From Chloroflexota bacterium (GTDB taxonomy: Bacteria; Chloroflexota; Dehalococcoidia; Lucifugimonadales; Lucifugimonadaceae), in the NCBI GenBank assembly GCA_016189845.1, contig JACPRT010000084.1:1-9154 (forward strand): a DNA stretch of 9,154 bases, given 5' to 3'. The notes below the pieces were generated by a model. The model was not told the origin of the DNA and did not search any database. It was given only the letters and a program-made list of their open reading frames with translations. Below, in pieces: positions 1 through 6,300 of this stretch (its first letter is position 1; each line of letters begins with the position of its first letter). Both the position numbers and the translations under genes were made by a program.

Positions 1-207
1 ACCCTCGATCGCGTGGCCGTTGCGGTCCAGGGCGGCCCGGATACGGCTCAGTTCATCCTCAGTCAGCTCCTTCACCCGAGGGTTCGTGGTGATGTTGGCC
101 ATCGCGAGGACCTTCTTCGCCTGCGTCGGCCCGACGCCGTAGATCTTCTGAAGCGAGAACTCGACGTGGAGGTTGTCCGGGATGTTTACGCCAGCTACGA
201 GAGCCAT
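1..207 (-). CDS. rpsM: 30S ribosomal protein S13, N-terminal part (partial)
   Basis: Encodes the first 69 residues of S13, the protein of the 30S head that contacts the P-site tRNA and forms bridges to the 50S central protuberance. The fragment begins MALVAGVNIPDN and continues with the family hallmark KIYGVGPTQAKKVL (about residues 20-33), the helix-hairpin-helix-like region. It is still open at the window edge; a full S13 has about 120-125 residues, so roughly half is missing and this is truncation by the window, not a broken gene. The ATG at 205-207 was chosen because it matches the usual S13 start, where IAGV(D/N)IP follows within a few residues, and because AGGGA lies 7 nt upstream. It follows rpmJ by 10 bp, the usual rpmJ-rpsM order at the head of the alpha operon. 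Confidence 0.97.
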   Translation of the reverse strand, partial: MALVAGVNIPDNLHVEFSLQKIYGVGPTQAKKVLAMANITTNPRVKELTEDELSRIRAALDRNGHAIEG

Positions 208-217
208 GTTCCGTTCC

Positions 218-334
218 CTAGCCTTGCCGCTGCTTGTGACGACGGTTTGAAGTGCAGAGCACGCGCACTGTCCCGTGCCGCCGTACGACCTTGCAGCTCG
301 GGCAGCGTGGCTTTACCGATGCCTTGACTTTCAT
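218..334 (-). CDS. rpmJ: 50S ribosomal protein L36, zinc-ribbon type
   Basis: A 38-residue protein, beginning MKVKASVKPRCPSCK and ending HKQRQG, which is the full usual length of L36, the smallest 50S protein; it binds near the L7/L12 stalk base on 23S rRNA. The four zinc ligands are all present: Cys11, Cys14, Cys27 and His33, so this is the zinc-binding (C+) form and not the zinc-free paralogue made under zinc starvation. The ATG at 332-334 is preceded by a strong AGAAGG ribosome binding site (340-345, spacing 5 nt) that overlaps the infA stop codon. It sits 9 bp after infA and 10 bp before rpsM, the conserved infA-rpmJ-rpsM arrangement, and is likely translated from the same message. Confidence 0.97.
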   Translation of the reverse strand: MKVKASVKPRCPSCKVVRRHGTVRVLCTSNRRHKQRQG

Positions 335-343
335 GTGTGCCTT

Positions 344-562
344 CTACTTGAACCTGTACGTGATCCGGCCGCGCGAAAGGTCGTAGGGCGAAAGCTCCAC
401 CAGCACGCGGTCGCCGGGCAGCACCCGGATGAAGTTCATCCGGATCTTCCCGGAGGCGTGCGCGAGCACTGAGTGGCCGGTCGGCAACTGCACGCGGAAT
501 ACCGCGTTGGGCAGCGCCTCCGTCACGGTCCCCTCGACCTCGATCGCTTCTTTCTTAGCCAC
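344..562 (-). CDS. infA: Translation initiation factor IF-1
   Basis: Encodes IF-1 (72 residues, the normal length), a single OB-fold (S1-like) protein that occupies the 30S A site during initiation and works with IF-2 and IF-3. Diagnostic blocks are EVEGTVTEALPNAVFRV (from about residue 8), the conserved SGKIRMNFIRVLPGDRV segment, and the near-invariant C-terminal SPYDLSRGRITYRFK. The start is a GTG at 560-562. An AGGAG site lies 4 nt upstream, overlapping the map stop codon, and no ATG lies in a suitable place. It lies 8 bp after map and 9 bp before rpmJ, so map, infA and rpmJ look cotranscribed and translationally coupled. Confidence 0.97.
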   Translation of the reverse strand: MAKKEAIEVEGTVTEALPNAVFRVQLPTGHSVLAHASGKIRMNFIRVLPGDRVLVELSPYDLSRGRITYRFK

Positions 563-566
563 TCAA

Positions 567-571
567 CTCCT
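567..571 (-). promoter_or_regulatory. Ribosome binding site for infA (GTG start)
   Basis: AGGAG on the minus strand, 4 nt before the GTG at 560-562 and overlapping the TGA stop of map. It supports the GTG start and suggests that ribosomes finishing map can reinitiate on infA. Confidence 0.6.
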
Positions 572-1368
572 CAGGGTACGGTCAACACTTCCGGCCCGCC
601 TGCGGTGATCGCAACTGTGTGTTCGAAATGCGCCGATGGCGAACCGTCGAGCGTGACGACCGTCCACTCGTCGTCGAGCGTTCTCGTCTTCCAGTCACCC
701 AGATTGACCATCGGCTCGATGGCGATGGTCATCCCGACTCTCAGTACCGGGCCCTGACCGGCCGGGCCGTAGTTGGGCACCTGCGGCGGCTCATGGAGCT
801 TCCGCCCGATGCCGTGGCCCACGTATTCCCGTACCAGGCCGTAGCCCAGCTGTTCTATGTAACCCTCGATCGCGGCCGAGACGTCGCCCACCCGGTTGCC
901 GGGCCGAGCCGCCTCGATTCCAAGTTCGAGGGACTTCCTGGTGGCGTCCACCAGAGCCCTGCGCTCCGGCGTCGTTTCACCGACGATCAGCGTGACCGCG
1001 GCGTCGCCGTGGAACCCATCCACGACCGCGCCTGCGTCGATGCTGACCAGGTCGCCCTCCTTTACCACCCGGTCGCCCGGTATGCCGTGAACGATCTCGT
1101 CGTTCACCGACACGCAGATCACCGCCGGATACCCGAGATAGCCGAGAAACGACGGTCTGGCGCCGAGCGCCTTGATCTCACTCCTGGCAAGACGGTCGAG
1201 CTCCTTCGTCGGGAGCCCGGGCGCAAGCGCCCCGGCAAGGAGGTCCAGGGTTCGCGCGACAACACGCCCGGCTTCGCGCATCGACCTCAACTCCCGGTCC
1301 GATTTGATCGTGACCCCTGGAGCAGCCGCTGGGTCGAATGTGCGTCCGAGCGTTTTACCGTCTGCCAA
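571..1368 (-). CDS. map: Methionine aminopeptidase, type I
   Basis: Removes the initiator methionine from nascent proteins whose second residue is small; a cytosolic dinuclear metalloenzyme of the pita-bread fold (peptidase M24A). Numbered from the TTG at 1366-1368 (265 residues), all five metal ligands are visible: Asp111 (SIDAG), Asp122 (HGDAA), His185 (GHGIG), Glu218 (IEPM) and Glu249 (HFEHT). The substrate-binding histidines His94 (VHGIP) and His192 are also present. It is somewhat longer than the usual ~250 because about 20 residues precede the conserved IKSDREL start region. There is no ATG or GTG before that region; two in-frame TTG codons exist, at 1377 and 1368, below an in-frame TAA. 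I chose 1368 because GAGG (1378-1381) stands 9 nt before it but directly abuts the other. An internal ATG at about 1281 would cut off the conserved first strand. Followed closely by infA. Confidence 0.95.
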   Translation of the reverse strand: MADGKTLGRTFDPAAAPGVTIKSDRELRSMREAGRVVARTLDLLAGALAPGLPTKELDRLARSEIKALGARPSFLGYLGYPAVICVSVNDEIVHGIPGDRVVKEGDLVSIDAGAVVDGFHGDAAVTLIVGETTPERRALVDATRKSLELGIEAARPGNRVGDVSAAIEGYIEQLGYGLVREYVGHGIGRKLHEPPQVPNYGPAGQGPVLRVGMTIAIEPMVNLGDWKTRTLDDEWTVVTLDGSPSAHFEHTVAITAGGPEVLTVP

Positions 1369-1382
1369 AAAGGCCAACCTCG

Positions 1383-1388
1383 ATTATA
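1383..1388 (-). promoter_or_regulatory. Possible -10 box (TATAAT) upstream of map
   Basis: A perfect TATAAT on the minus strand, ending 5 nt before the upstream TTG of map (1375-1377) and lying in the longest intergenic gap of the window. The best -35 candidates at 15-19 nt spacing (for example TTCTGC or TGGTTC) match TTGACA at only two positions, and there is no full extended -10 TGn. If used, transcription would begin almost at the map start, so the message would have little or no leader. The A+T-rich hexamer stands out in a GC-rich region, but it could be chance. Confidence 0.3.
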
Positions 1389-1415
1389 ACCCGTAATCCT
1401 GCCGCAGAACCATCG

Positions 1416-1440
1416 GTCCCCCCGAAAATATCGGTGGGAC
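1416..1440 (-). other. Stem-loop directly after the adk stop codon
   Basis: On the minus strand the sequence starting at the last base of the adk TAG forms a 10-bp inverted repeat, GTCCCACCGA paired with TCGGGGGGAC. It has one A-G mismatch and a 5-nt loop (TATTT). No run of T follows it (the next bases are CGATGG), so it is not a standard intrinsic terminator. It may protect the 3' end of the upstream message, weaken read-through, or be an mRNA processing site. The rest of the gap (about 1389-1415) shows nothing else I can name. Confidence 0.45.
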
Positions 1441-1988
1441 TATTTCGCAGCGGCGACCAGTCGCCGCTGAATGTCGTCGATCTCGCCCTCTCCGGCGACT
1501 TCCTTCAACCGGCCGGCCGCCCGGTAGTGGGCGAGCACGGGCTCGGTCTGATCCCGGTACACGACGAGCCGGCGCCGTACTGCCTCCGGGGCGTCGTCGG
1601 CGCGTCCGCGCCCGGCCAGACGCTTGACCAGTTCTTCTTCTGAGACGACCAGGTAGATCGCCCGGTCGACACGCAGTCCGGACCTTTCGAGCCCGGAGTC
1701 CAGCGCCCGGGCCTGGCCCACCGTGCGCGGGAATCCATCGAGCACAACACCCTTCCCGGCACCTGGCGCCTTCAGGCGCTCCTGGATCATGCGGATCATG
1801 ACGTCGTCGGGGACAAGATCGCCGCGCAGCATGTACGAATTGGCAAGTTTGCCGAGTTCGCTGCCGGCCTTGACCTCCGCGCGGAGCATGTCGCCGGTCG
1901 CGAGGTGTTTCAGGCCAAGGGACCCCGCGAGCAAAACGGCCTGGGTTCCCTTGCCTGCGCCAGGGGCGCCAAGCAGCAGGATGTTCAA
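1440..1988 (-). CDS. adk: Adenylate kinase, short form without zinc LID domain
   Basis: Catalyses ATP + AMP to 2 ADP in the cytosol, keeping adenylate energy charge. The 182-residue protein starts MNILLLGAPGAGKGT, with the P-loop GAPGAGKGT at residues 7-15, the AMP-binding ATGDMLR segment at about 30-36, and DGFPRT at about 84-89. The GRGRADDAPE block at about 126-135 contains the LID arginines. Between GRGR and RADD there is no inserted zinc-finger-like LID, which explains why it is about 30 residues shorter than the E. coli enzyme; this short form is typical of several GC-rich phyla. The start is a TTG (1986-1988) fixed by a strong GGAGG 7 nt upstream and by the P-loop position. It follows secY by 18 bp, the standard secY-adk-map order; a stem-loop begins at its stop codon. 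Confidence 0.96.
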   Translation of the reverse strand: MNILLLGAPGAGKGTQAVLLAGSLGLKHLATGDMLRAEVKAGSELGKLANSYMLRGDLVPDDVMIRMIQERLKAPGAGKGVVLDGFPRTVGQARALDSGLERSGLRVDRAIYLVVSEEELVKRLAGRGRADDAPEAVRRRLVVYRDQTEPVLAHYRAAGRLKEVAGEGEIDDIQRRLVAAAK

Positions 1989-1995
1989 CGCACTA

Positions 1996-2000
1996 CCTCC
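1996..2000 (-). promoter_or_regulatory. Ribosome binding site for adk (TTG start)
   Basis: GGAGG on the minus strand, 7 nt before the TTG at 1986-1988, in the 18-bp secY-adk gap. It decides the TTG start, since no ATG or GTG in the right frame is available. Confidence 0.8.
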
Positions 2001-2006
2001 GGCCCC

Positions 2007-3374
2007 CTATCTCAGGAAGCCCTCGTAGTTGCGCATCAGGAGCTGTGCTTCCAGCTGGCGCATCGTGTCGAGCGCGACGCCCACCATGATCAGGAGGCTG
2101 GTGCTGCTGATGATGCTGGTCGCCGCCGGCAGGTTGGTGACCTGACCGGCAACGAACGGCAGGACCGCAACCACGCCCAGGAACAGGGCGCCGCCCCAGG
2201 TGATGCGGATGAGGACGCGGAACAGGTACTCATGTGTCGGCCTGCCCGGACGGATGCCGGGAATGAACCCGCCGTTCTTCTGCAGGTTTTCGGCGAGGTT
2301 CTGCTGGTTGAAAACGACCAGCGTGTAAAAGAACGCGAACACGACGACGAATATGAAAATCAGGACCCAGTACGTCACCCCGGACGGGTCCAACGTGTCT
2401 CGGATGGTCGTCGCGACCCGGCTCACGATGCCGGTGCTGGCCGGGTCGACGAAGTAGCTGGCGACGGTAGGCGGCAGGATCAGGATCGAGAACGCAAAGA
2501 TCAGAGGGATCATGCCCGCCGAGTTGACGCGCAACGGTATGTGCGTAGCCCCTGACTGCCGGTACATCCGGCCTCCGCGAAAGACACTCCGGCCGTACTG
2601 GACCGGGATGCGGCGCTGCGCTTCATTGAAGAACACGATCAGGTAGACGATTCCGAGGCCGATCACGACGAGCAGCGCCAGCGAGAAGACCTGGTCCCGA
2701 AGCAGGAAACCCTGGCCGACGATCTGCGGGAGGGTGGCCACGATGCCGCCGAAGATGATGATCGAGAGGCCGTTGCCGATCCCTTTCTCGGTGATCAGCT
2801 CGCCAAGCCAGACAAGGAACATGGTCCCGGCGACGAACGCAAACAGGATTGCAATGGTCGGGAGCAGCGTGTCGCCGCTGAGGCCGATGCCACGGATGGC
2901 GCCGCCTTGCGCGGAACCCAGGCCGCTCTGCAGGAAGGTGAGCTGCCCGTAACCCTGGAACAACGCAATCGGGATCGTGAGCCAGTGCGTGTACTGGTTG
3001 ATCTTCTGCCTGCCGAACTCGCCCTCTTTGGCCAGCTCTTTGAGTGAAGGAATAACCGCGGTGAGGATCTGCATGATGATCGACGCCGTGATGTACGGAT
3101 AGACTCCCAGCGCTGCGACGCTCAGGTTGCGGAGGGCCCCGCCGGAGAACAGGTCCAGGAAGCCCAGCAGCGGGTTGGCGTCGAACGCGGCGGCGAGCGC
3201 GTCGCGGTCGACCCCGGGGACCGGGACGTGGGCCGCGAAGCGGAACACAACGAGCATCGCGAACGTGAACAGGATCCGGAACCGCAGGTCCGGGATCCGC
3301 AACGCGTCGATGACCGCCTGCAGCAGGGGAGGGCGGGTCGACTCAGCCCGCTGGGCGTAGGCCTCGCGAACCAT
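2007..3374 (-). CDS. secY: Protein translocase subunit SecY
   Basis: Channel-forming subunit of the SecYEG translocon in the cytoplasmic membrane; passes unfolded preproteins outward and inserts membrane proteins sideways. The 455-residue product has ten hydrophobic segments at about residues 31-47, 84-108, 128-148, 169-190, 201-220, 229-249, 285-306, 335-356, 387-408 and 418-435. Family signatures are visible: the plug region FLDLFSGGALRN (about 72-83) running into GVYPYITASIIMQI; GELITEKGIGNGLSIIIF (about 191-208); IPVQYGRS and IPLRVNSAGMIP in the large cytosolic loop; and GGFIPGIRPGRPT (about 368-380), the loop contacting SecA or the ribosome. Length and motifs indicate an intact gene. The ATG overlaps the rplO TAA by one base (TAATG), so its translation is probably coupled to L15. 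adk follows after 18 bp. Confidence 0.98.
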   Translation of the reverse strand: MVREAYAQRAESTRPPLLQAVIDALRIPDLRFRILFTFAMLVVFRFAAHVPVPGVDRDALAAAFDANPLLGFLDLFSGGALRNLSVAALGVYPYITASIIMQILTAVIPSLKELAKEGEFGRQKINQYTHWLTIPIALFQGYGQLTFLQSGLGSAQGGAIRGIGLSGDTLLPTIAILFAFVAGTMFLVWLGELITEKGIGNGLSIIIFGGIVATLPQIVGQGFLLRDQVFSLALLVVIGLGIVYLIVFFNEAQRRIPVQYGRSVFRGGRMYRQSGATHIPLRVNSAGMIPLIFAFSILILPPTVASYFVDPASTGIVSRVATTIRDTLDPSGVTYWVLIFIFVVVFAFFYTLVVFNQQNLAENLQKNGGFIPGIRPGRPTHEYLFRVLIRITWGGALFLGVVAVLPFVAGQVTNLPAATSIISSTSLLIMVGVALDTMRQLEAQLLMRNYEGFLR

Positions 3375-4000
3375 TATTGCTTGGCCTTGCGTCCTCTGGC
3401 GGGCTGCGGAGCGGCCGCGCCTTCCGGCGCCGGCTCGGGCGCCGGAGCTTGACGCTCTTGCTTCGGCGCTTCCTGCGCCTGAGCCTTCGTCAGGGCGGCC
3501 TTCCTGGCCCGTTCGTCGATATGCCCTTTTCTCTTTACAGGGGCGGCATCGGAAACGGGCGCGGCGATGAGGGTAACGGTCCCGCCCGCGGCTTCGATCT
3601 TGGCTCTCGCGGAAGCGCTGAAGGCGTGCGCTGTGACCTTGATGCCCTGGACGGCCTCGCCAGTGCCGAGGATCTTGACCGGGAGTCCCGTCCGGTTCAC
3701 GAGCCCGCGTTCGATCAGCGACTCCGGGGAGATTTCCGCCCCTGCGCCGAACCTTTCCAGGCGGTCCAGGTTGACACCGATGTATTCGACGCGGAACGGG
3801 TTATGGAACCCGCGCATGTACGGCAGGCGTTTGACCAGCTTGAGCTGGCCGCCCTCGAAATGCGGCCTGACCGACCCCCGCTTCTTCTGGCCTTTGAACC
3901 CGCGGCCCGCGTACGAGCCCTGGCCTGCGGAGTCGCCCTGGCCGCGCCGCCGCCGGTTTCGGCGGGAGCCTGGGGGTGATTTCAGTTCATGCAGTCCCAT
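3374..4000 (-). CDS. rplO: 50S ribosomal protein L15 with long C-terminal extension
   Basis: L15 binds 23S rRNA and is a late assembly protein of the 50S subunit. Starts MGLHELKSPPGSR, followed by the glycine- and arginine-rich N-terminal arm with QGSYAGRGFKGQKKRG (about 27-42) and the FEGGQLKLVKRLPYMRGF block (about 48-65). The globular domain ends near residue 146 (AGGTVTLIAAP). L15 is usually about 145-150 residues; this one has 208. The last ~60 residues form a low-complexity tail, first charged (KRKGH, DERARK) and then Ala/Pro/Glu/Gln-rich, ending ARGRKAKQ, predicted to be disordered. Third codon positions in the tail remain G/C-rich and the frame is closed by a TAA that overlaps the secY ATG by one base, so the tail is real coding sequence. 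It follows rpmD by 10 bp. No strong Shine-Dalgarno is seen at normal spacing. Confidence 0.97.
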   Translation of the reverse strand: MGLHELKSPPGSRRNRRRRGQGDSAGQGSYAGRGFKGQKKRGSVRPHFEGGQLKLVKRLPYMRGFHNPFRVEYIGVNLDRLERFGAGAEISPESLIERGLVNRTGLPVKILGTGEAVQGIKVTAHAFSASARAKIEAAGGTVTLIAAPVSDAAPVKRKGHIDERARKAALTKAQAQEAPKQERQAPAPEPAPEGAAAPQPARGRKAKQ

Positions 4001-4010
4001 TGGCCCCGCT

Positions 4011-4190
4011 CTACTCCTCTGTAACGACGACGAGGTGCTTGATCTTGTCGATCATGCCGCGGACCGTCGGTGAGTCGTCGCGCACGACCTCCTGGCCGAT
4101 CCGCCGAAGGCCCAGGGTCCGCAGGTTATCTTCCTGGTACTTGCGATGACCGATCACGCTCTTGATCTGCTTGATGCGCAGCTGTGCCAT
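4011..4190 (-). CDS. rpmD: 50S ribosomal protein L30
   Basis: A 59-residue protein of the 50S subunit, the usual size for bacterial L30 (ferredoxin-like fold). It begins MAQLRIKQIKSVIG and contains the conserved RTLGLRRIGQEVVRDDSP segment (about 24-41) and the C-terminal MIDKIKHLVVV. The frame is open further upstream to 4343, but that part overlaps rpsE and is a shadow; the ATG at 4188-4190 gives the family start and has GAGGG 8 nt upstream inside the end of rpsE. It starts 4 bp after the rpsE stop and ends 10 bp before rplO, the standard rpsE-rpmD-rplO order. L30 is absent from some bacterial lineages, so its presence is a mild taxonomic clue. Confidence 0.96.
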   Translation of the reverse strand: MAQLRIKQIKSVIGHRKYQEDNLRTLGLRRIGQEVVRDDSPTVRGMIDKIKHLVVVTEE

Positions 4191-4194
4191 CTGG

Positions 4195-4731
4195 CTAGCC
4201 CTCGGCGACCGGGGCGGGCAGGCCCCTCCGCCGAGCGATCTCGGCCTTGGGGTCACGCAGCCGTTCGAGTCCTTGCACCGTCGCCTTGACGATGTTGATC
4301 GTGTTGCTCGAGCCAAAAGTCTTCGACAGCACGTCGCGCACACCCGCCGCTTCGAGGGCAGCGCGGACGCCGCCCCCGGCGATCATGCCTGTACCGGCAG
4401 ATGCCGGCCGCAGCAGGACCGTCGCGCCGTTGAACGTGGAGACGATCTCGTGGGGGATGGTCGTCCCGTTCAGGATCACCTTCTTCATGTTTTTCCGGGC
4501 GCCCAGCGTGCCCTTGCGTACCGCGTCGGGCACGGCGCGCGACTTGCCCAGGTGGACGCCGAGCGTCCCCTTGCCATCGCCGACGACTACCAGGGCGGTG
4601 AAGCTCAGGTGGCCCCCGCCGCTGGTGACTTTCGCCACGCGTCGGATCTGCACAACGCGCTCGATAAGGGGCGCCTCGTCAGAATCGCCGCGGTCGCGTC
4701 GACCGCGTTCCCGATCGCCTCCGGAATACAT
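4195..4731 (-). CDS. rpsE: 30S ribosomal protein S5
   Basis: S5 sits at the mRNA entry side of the 30S subunit and affects decoding accuracy and helicase activity. In this 178-residue protein a charged, Arg/Asp-rich N-terminal stretch (about 1-20) precedes the double-stranded-RNA-binding-like domain: ERVVQIRRVAKV (about 24-35), then SGGGHLSFTALVVVGDGKG (about 37-55) and the ARKNMKKV block (about 78-85). The C-terminal domain holds TIPHEIV, LLRPASAGTGMIAGG (about 106-120) and SSNTINIVKATVQGLERL. Length is normal (about 165-180). The ATG directly abuts the rplR TAA with no gap, and GGAG stands 7 nt upstream, so coupled translation is likely. It is followed after 4 bp by rpmD. Confidence 0.97.
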   Translation of the reverse strand: MYSGGDRERGRRDRGDSDEAPLIERVVQIRRVAKVTSGGGHLSFTALVVVGDGKGTLGVHLGKSRAVPDAVRKGTLGARKNMKKVILNGTTIPHEIVSTFNGATVLLRPASAGTGMIAGGGVRAALEAAGVRDVLSKTFGSSNTINIVKATVQGLERLRDPKAEIARRRGLPAPVAEG

Positions 4732-5100
4732 TTAGAACTCCAGCCCTTCCTTGCGGGCGGCGTCGGCCAGCGCCTTCACTCGCCCGTGGTATTTGAACCC
4801 TCCGCGGTCGAACACGACGGTCGTAACGCCCGCCTGCCTGGCGCGCTGCGCCAGCCGGGCGCCGATGACCGCTGCCGTTTGGGTCTTCTTCGACTTTTCC
4901 ACGCTCGGCTTGACTTCCGCCTCTATGCTGGACGCCGCGGCCAGCGTCTTCCCGGCCGCGTCGTCGATCACCTGCGCGTAGATGTGCTGATTGCTTCGGA
5001 AGACCGAGAGACGCGGCTGCGCCTGGGTGCCGGCCACCCGCTTCCGGACGCGCCGGTGCCGGATCTGCCTCGGCCGATTGTCATACTTGCGGTTGGCCAC
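4732..5100 (-). CDS. rplR: 50S ribosomal protein L18
   Basis: L18 binds 5S rRNA and, with L5, anchors it in the central protuberance of the 50S subunit. The 122-residue protein has the basic N-terminal arm (RQIRHRRVRKRVAGT, about 11-25) and the core QPRLSVFRSNQHIYAQVIDD (about 28-47). The C-terminal VVFDRGGFKYHGRVKALADAARKEGLEF pattern starts at about residue 95. Length is typical (115-122). It starts with GTG at 5098-5100, directly against the TAA of rplF with no gap; no strong ribosome binding site is seen (AAGGGG is about 12 nt away), so it probably depends on ribosomes finishing rplF. It abuts rpsE downstream in the same way, so rplF-rplR-rpsE form a stop-to-start chain. Confidence 0.97.
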   Translation of the reverse strand: MANRKYDNRPRQIRHRRVRKRVAGTQAQPRLSVFRSNQHIYAQVIDDAAGKTLAAASSIEAEVKPSVEKSKKTQTAAVIGARLAQRARQAGVTTVVFDRGGFKYHGRVKALADAARKEGLEF

Positions 5101-5652
5101 TTAAGCTGCCGTCCCCTTCGCCGCGCTCTTGCCTGGCTTCAACTTGACCTGTTCGCCGGCGAACCGAATGCCCTTCCCCGTATACGCGTTGGGGGGCCGG
5201 ATTCTTCGGATTTCGGCGGCCTGCCGGCCGACCGTTTCCTTGTCCGGCCCGCTAACCACCAGCCGGGTCTGGCCCTCGGCGCTCAGCGCGTTCTTGCCGA
5301 GCGGCTCGATGATGACCTGGTGGGTGAACCCGACGTAGAGCGCCAGATTCTTGCCCTGGGCCTGGACCCGGTACCCGGTGCCCACGAGGTCGAGGCTCTT
5401 GCTAAAACCCTGGCTCACGCCGGAGATCATGTTCGATACCAGGCTCCGGCTCAGCCCGTGCAACGCCTTCTGGCTGTCGCCGTCGTCGCGGCGGTTGAAG
5501 ACGACCTGCTTGCCGTCGGACGTGATGGAGATCCCTCCGGGCAGAACATGCTTGAGTTCGCCCCGGGGGCCCTTCACCGACACACCCTGGCCGTCGATCT
5601 TCACTTCGACGCCCTTAGTTATGAGGACTGGATTGCTGCCGATCCTGGACAC
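5101..5652 (-). CDS. rplF: 50S ribosomal protein L6
   Basis: L6 lies near the factor-binding site and the sarcin-ricin loop of the 50S subunit. The 183-residue protein begins MSRIGSNPVLITKGVEV and shows the two repeated L6 domains: the first with VKGPRGELKHVLP (about 26-38) and the second with VGTGYRVQAQGKNLALYVGFTH split around residues 90-111. The C-terminal signature RPPNAYTGKGIRFAGEQV is at about 152-169. Length is slightly above the usual ~178, owing to a short Lys/Ala tail. The start is GTG at 5650-5652, supported by GAGG 6 nt upstream and by the family start. It comes 12 bp after rpsH; its TAA directly abuts the GTG of rplR. Confidence 0.97.
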   Translation of the reverse strand: MSRIGSNPVLITKGVEVKIDGQGVSVKGPRGELKHVLPGGISITSDGKQVVFNRRDDGDSQKALHGLSRSLVSNMISGVSQGFSKSLDLVGTGYRVQAQGKNLALYVGFTHQVIIEPLGKNALSAEGQTRLVVSGPDKETVGRQAAEIRRIRPPNAYTGKGIRFAGEQVKLKPGKSAAKGTAA

Positions 5653-5658
5653 GTTCGA

Positions 5659-5662
5659 CCTC
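5659..5662 (-). promoter_or_regulatory. Ribosome binding site for rplF (GTG start)
   Basis: GAGG on the minus strand, 6 nt before the GTG at 5650-5652, within the 12-bp rpsH-rplF gap. It supports the GTG start of L6. Confidence 0.6.
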
Positions 5663-5664
5663 GA

Positions 5665-6093
5665 TTACCAGACCCAGAAGAGAAGTTCGCCGCCGAGGCC
5701 CTGTTTCCATGCCTCGCGGCCGGTCATGACGCCCTTCGACGTCGAGACGAACGAGACCCCCAGACCGCCGTACAGGCGCGGGATCTCGTTATGGCCGACA
5801 TACGTTCGCAGGCCTGGCCGGCTCACGCGCCGGAGGCCGGTGATCACCGGCTCGCGGTTCTCGTAGTAGCGCAACTGGAGTTTTAGCGACGCGTGGGGCC
5901 TGGTATCGACTCGCTCGACGCCGCTCAGGAAACCTTCGCGCTGGAGCAGCCTGGCGAGTTCCAACTTCACCTTCGAAGCCGGAACCGTCACAGAATCGCG
6001 GCGCACCGCGAGCCCGTTGCGGATGCGCGTCAGCATGTCCGCGATGGGATCAGTGACCTGGGTGTCTCGGACCGGAGTTGCAGTCGTTACCAT
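5665..6093 (-). CDS. rpsH: 30S ribosomal protein S8
   Basis: S8 is a primary 16S rRNA-binding protein of the 30S platform, and in E. coli it also represses the spc operon by binding mRNA near the rplE start; I see no evidence for or against such a site here. The 142-residue protein carries the family start VTDPIADMLTRIRNG (about 13-27), the RRVSRPGLRTYVG block (about 88-100) and the signature GLGVSFVSTSKGVMT (about 110-124), ending GGELLFWVW. It is about 10 residues longer than usual because an extra segment (MVTTATPVRDTQ) precedes the conserved part. The ATG overlaps the TAA of the S14 gene by one base (TAATG), and AAGG lies about 9-10 nt upstream. No in-frame ATG or GTG lies nearer the conserved start. 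Confidence 0.97.
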   Translation of the reverse strand: MVTTATPVRDTQVTDPIADMLTRIRNGLAVRRDSVTVPASKVKLELARLLQREGFLSGVERVDTRPHASLKLQLRYYENREPVITGLRRVSRPGLRTYVGHNEIPRLYGGLGVSFVSTSKGVMTGREAWKQGLGGELLFWVW

Positions 6094-6278
6094 TACCAGC
6101 TCGCCTTACGTACGCCGGGTAGCTCGCCGCGCAGGGCCAGCTGGCGGAAGCAGATCCGGCACAGGCCGAAGAAACGGATGTAGCTGTGCGGGCGTCCGCA
6201 CCGTTCGCAGCGGTGATGGAACTGCACCGCGTGCTTCGGGGGGCGCTTCCACTTTTCGATCTTGCACTTTTTGGCCAA
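6093..6278 (-). CDS. rpsZ: 30S ribosomal protein S14, zinc-binding type Z
   Basis: S14 helps assemble the head of the 30S subunit. This is the short zinc form (61 residues): MAKKCKIEKWKRPPK, then the first zinc pair Cys24 and Cys27 (CERCGR), the IRFFGLCRICFRQLA stretch with the second pair Cys40 and Cys43, and the invariant end GELPGVRKASW. All four cysteines are intact, so it should bind zinc; the long zinc-free paralogue is not in this window. The start is TTG at 6276-6278: the frame is open further upstream, but that part overlaps rplE, while the TTG gives the exact family start (AKK...) and has GAGGG 7 nt upstream. It lies 22 bp after rplE and overlaps rpsH by one base. Also called rpsN. 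Confidence 0.96.
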   Translation of the reverse strand: MAKKCKIEKWKRPPKHAVQFHHRCERCGRPHSYIRFFGLCRICFRQLALRGELPGVRKASW

Positions 6279-6285
6279 AGAGCTT

Positions 6286-6290
6286 CCCTC
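6286..6290 (-). promoter_or_regulatory. Ribosome binding site for rpsZ (TTG start)
   Basis: GAGGG on the minus strand, 7 nt before the TTG at 6276-6278, in the 22-bp rplE-rpsZ gap. It decides the TTG start of S14. Confidence 0.7.
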
Positions 6291-6300
6291 TGGTACGTGT

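Noticed and set aside
1416..1440. Calling the hairpin after adk a rho-independent terminator
   Set aside because: The stem has a mismatch and no T-run follows on the minus strand, so I record it only as a stem-loop of unknown role.
4191..4343. Upstream extension of the L30 frame on the minus strand
   Set aside because: It overlaps the well-conserved C-terminal part of rpsE in another frame, and the family start of L30 is at 4190 with a good ribosome binding site.
4162..5886. 574-codon open frame on the plus strand
   Set aside because: It runs antisense across rpsE, rplR, rplF and part of rpsH, all of which match known families end to end. Long antisense frames are expected in GC-rich genes; the translation resembles no family I recognise.
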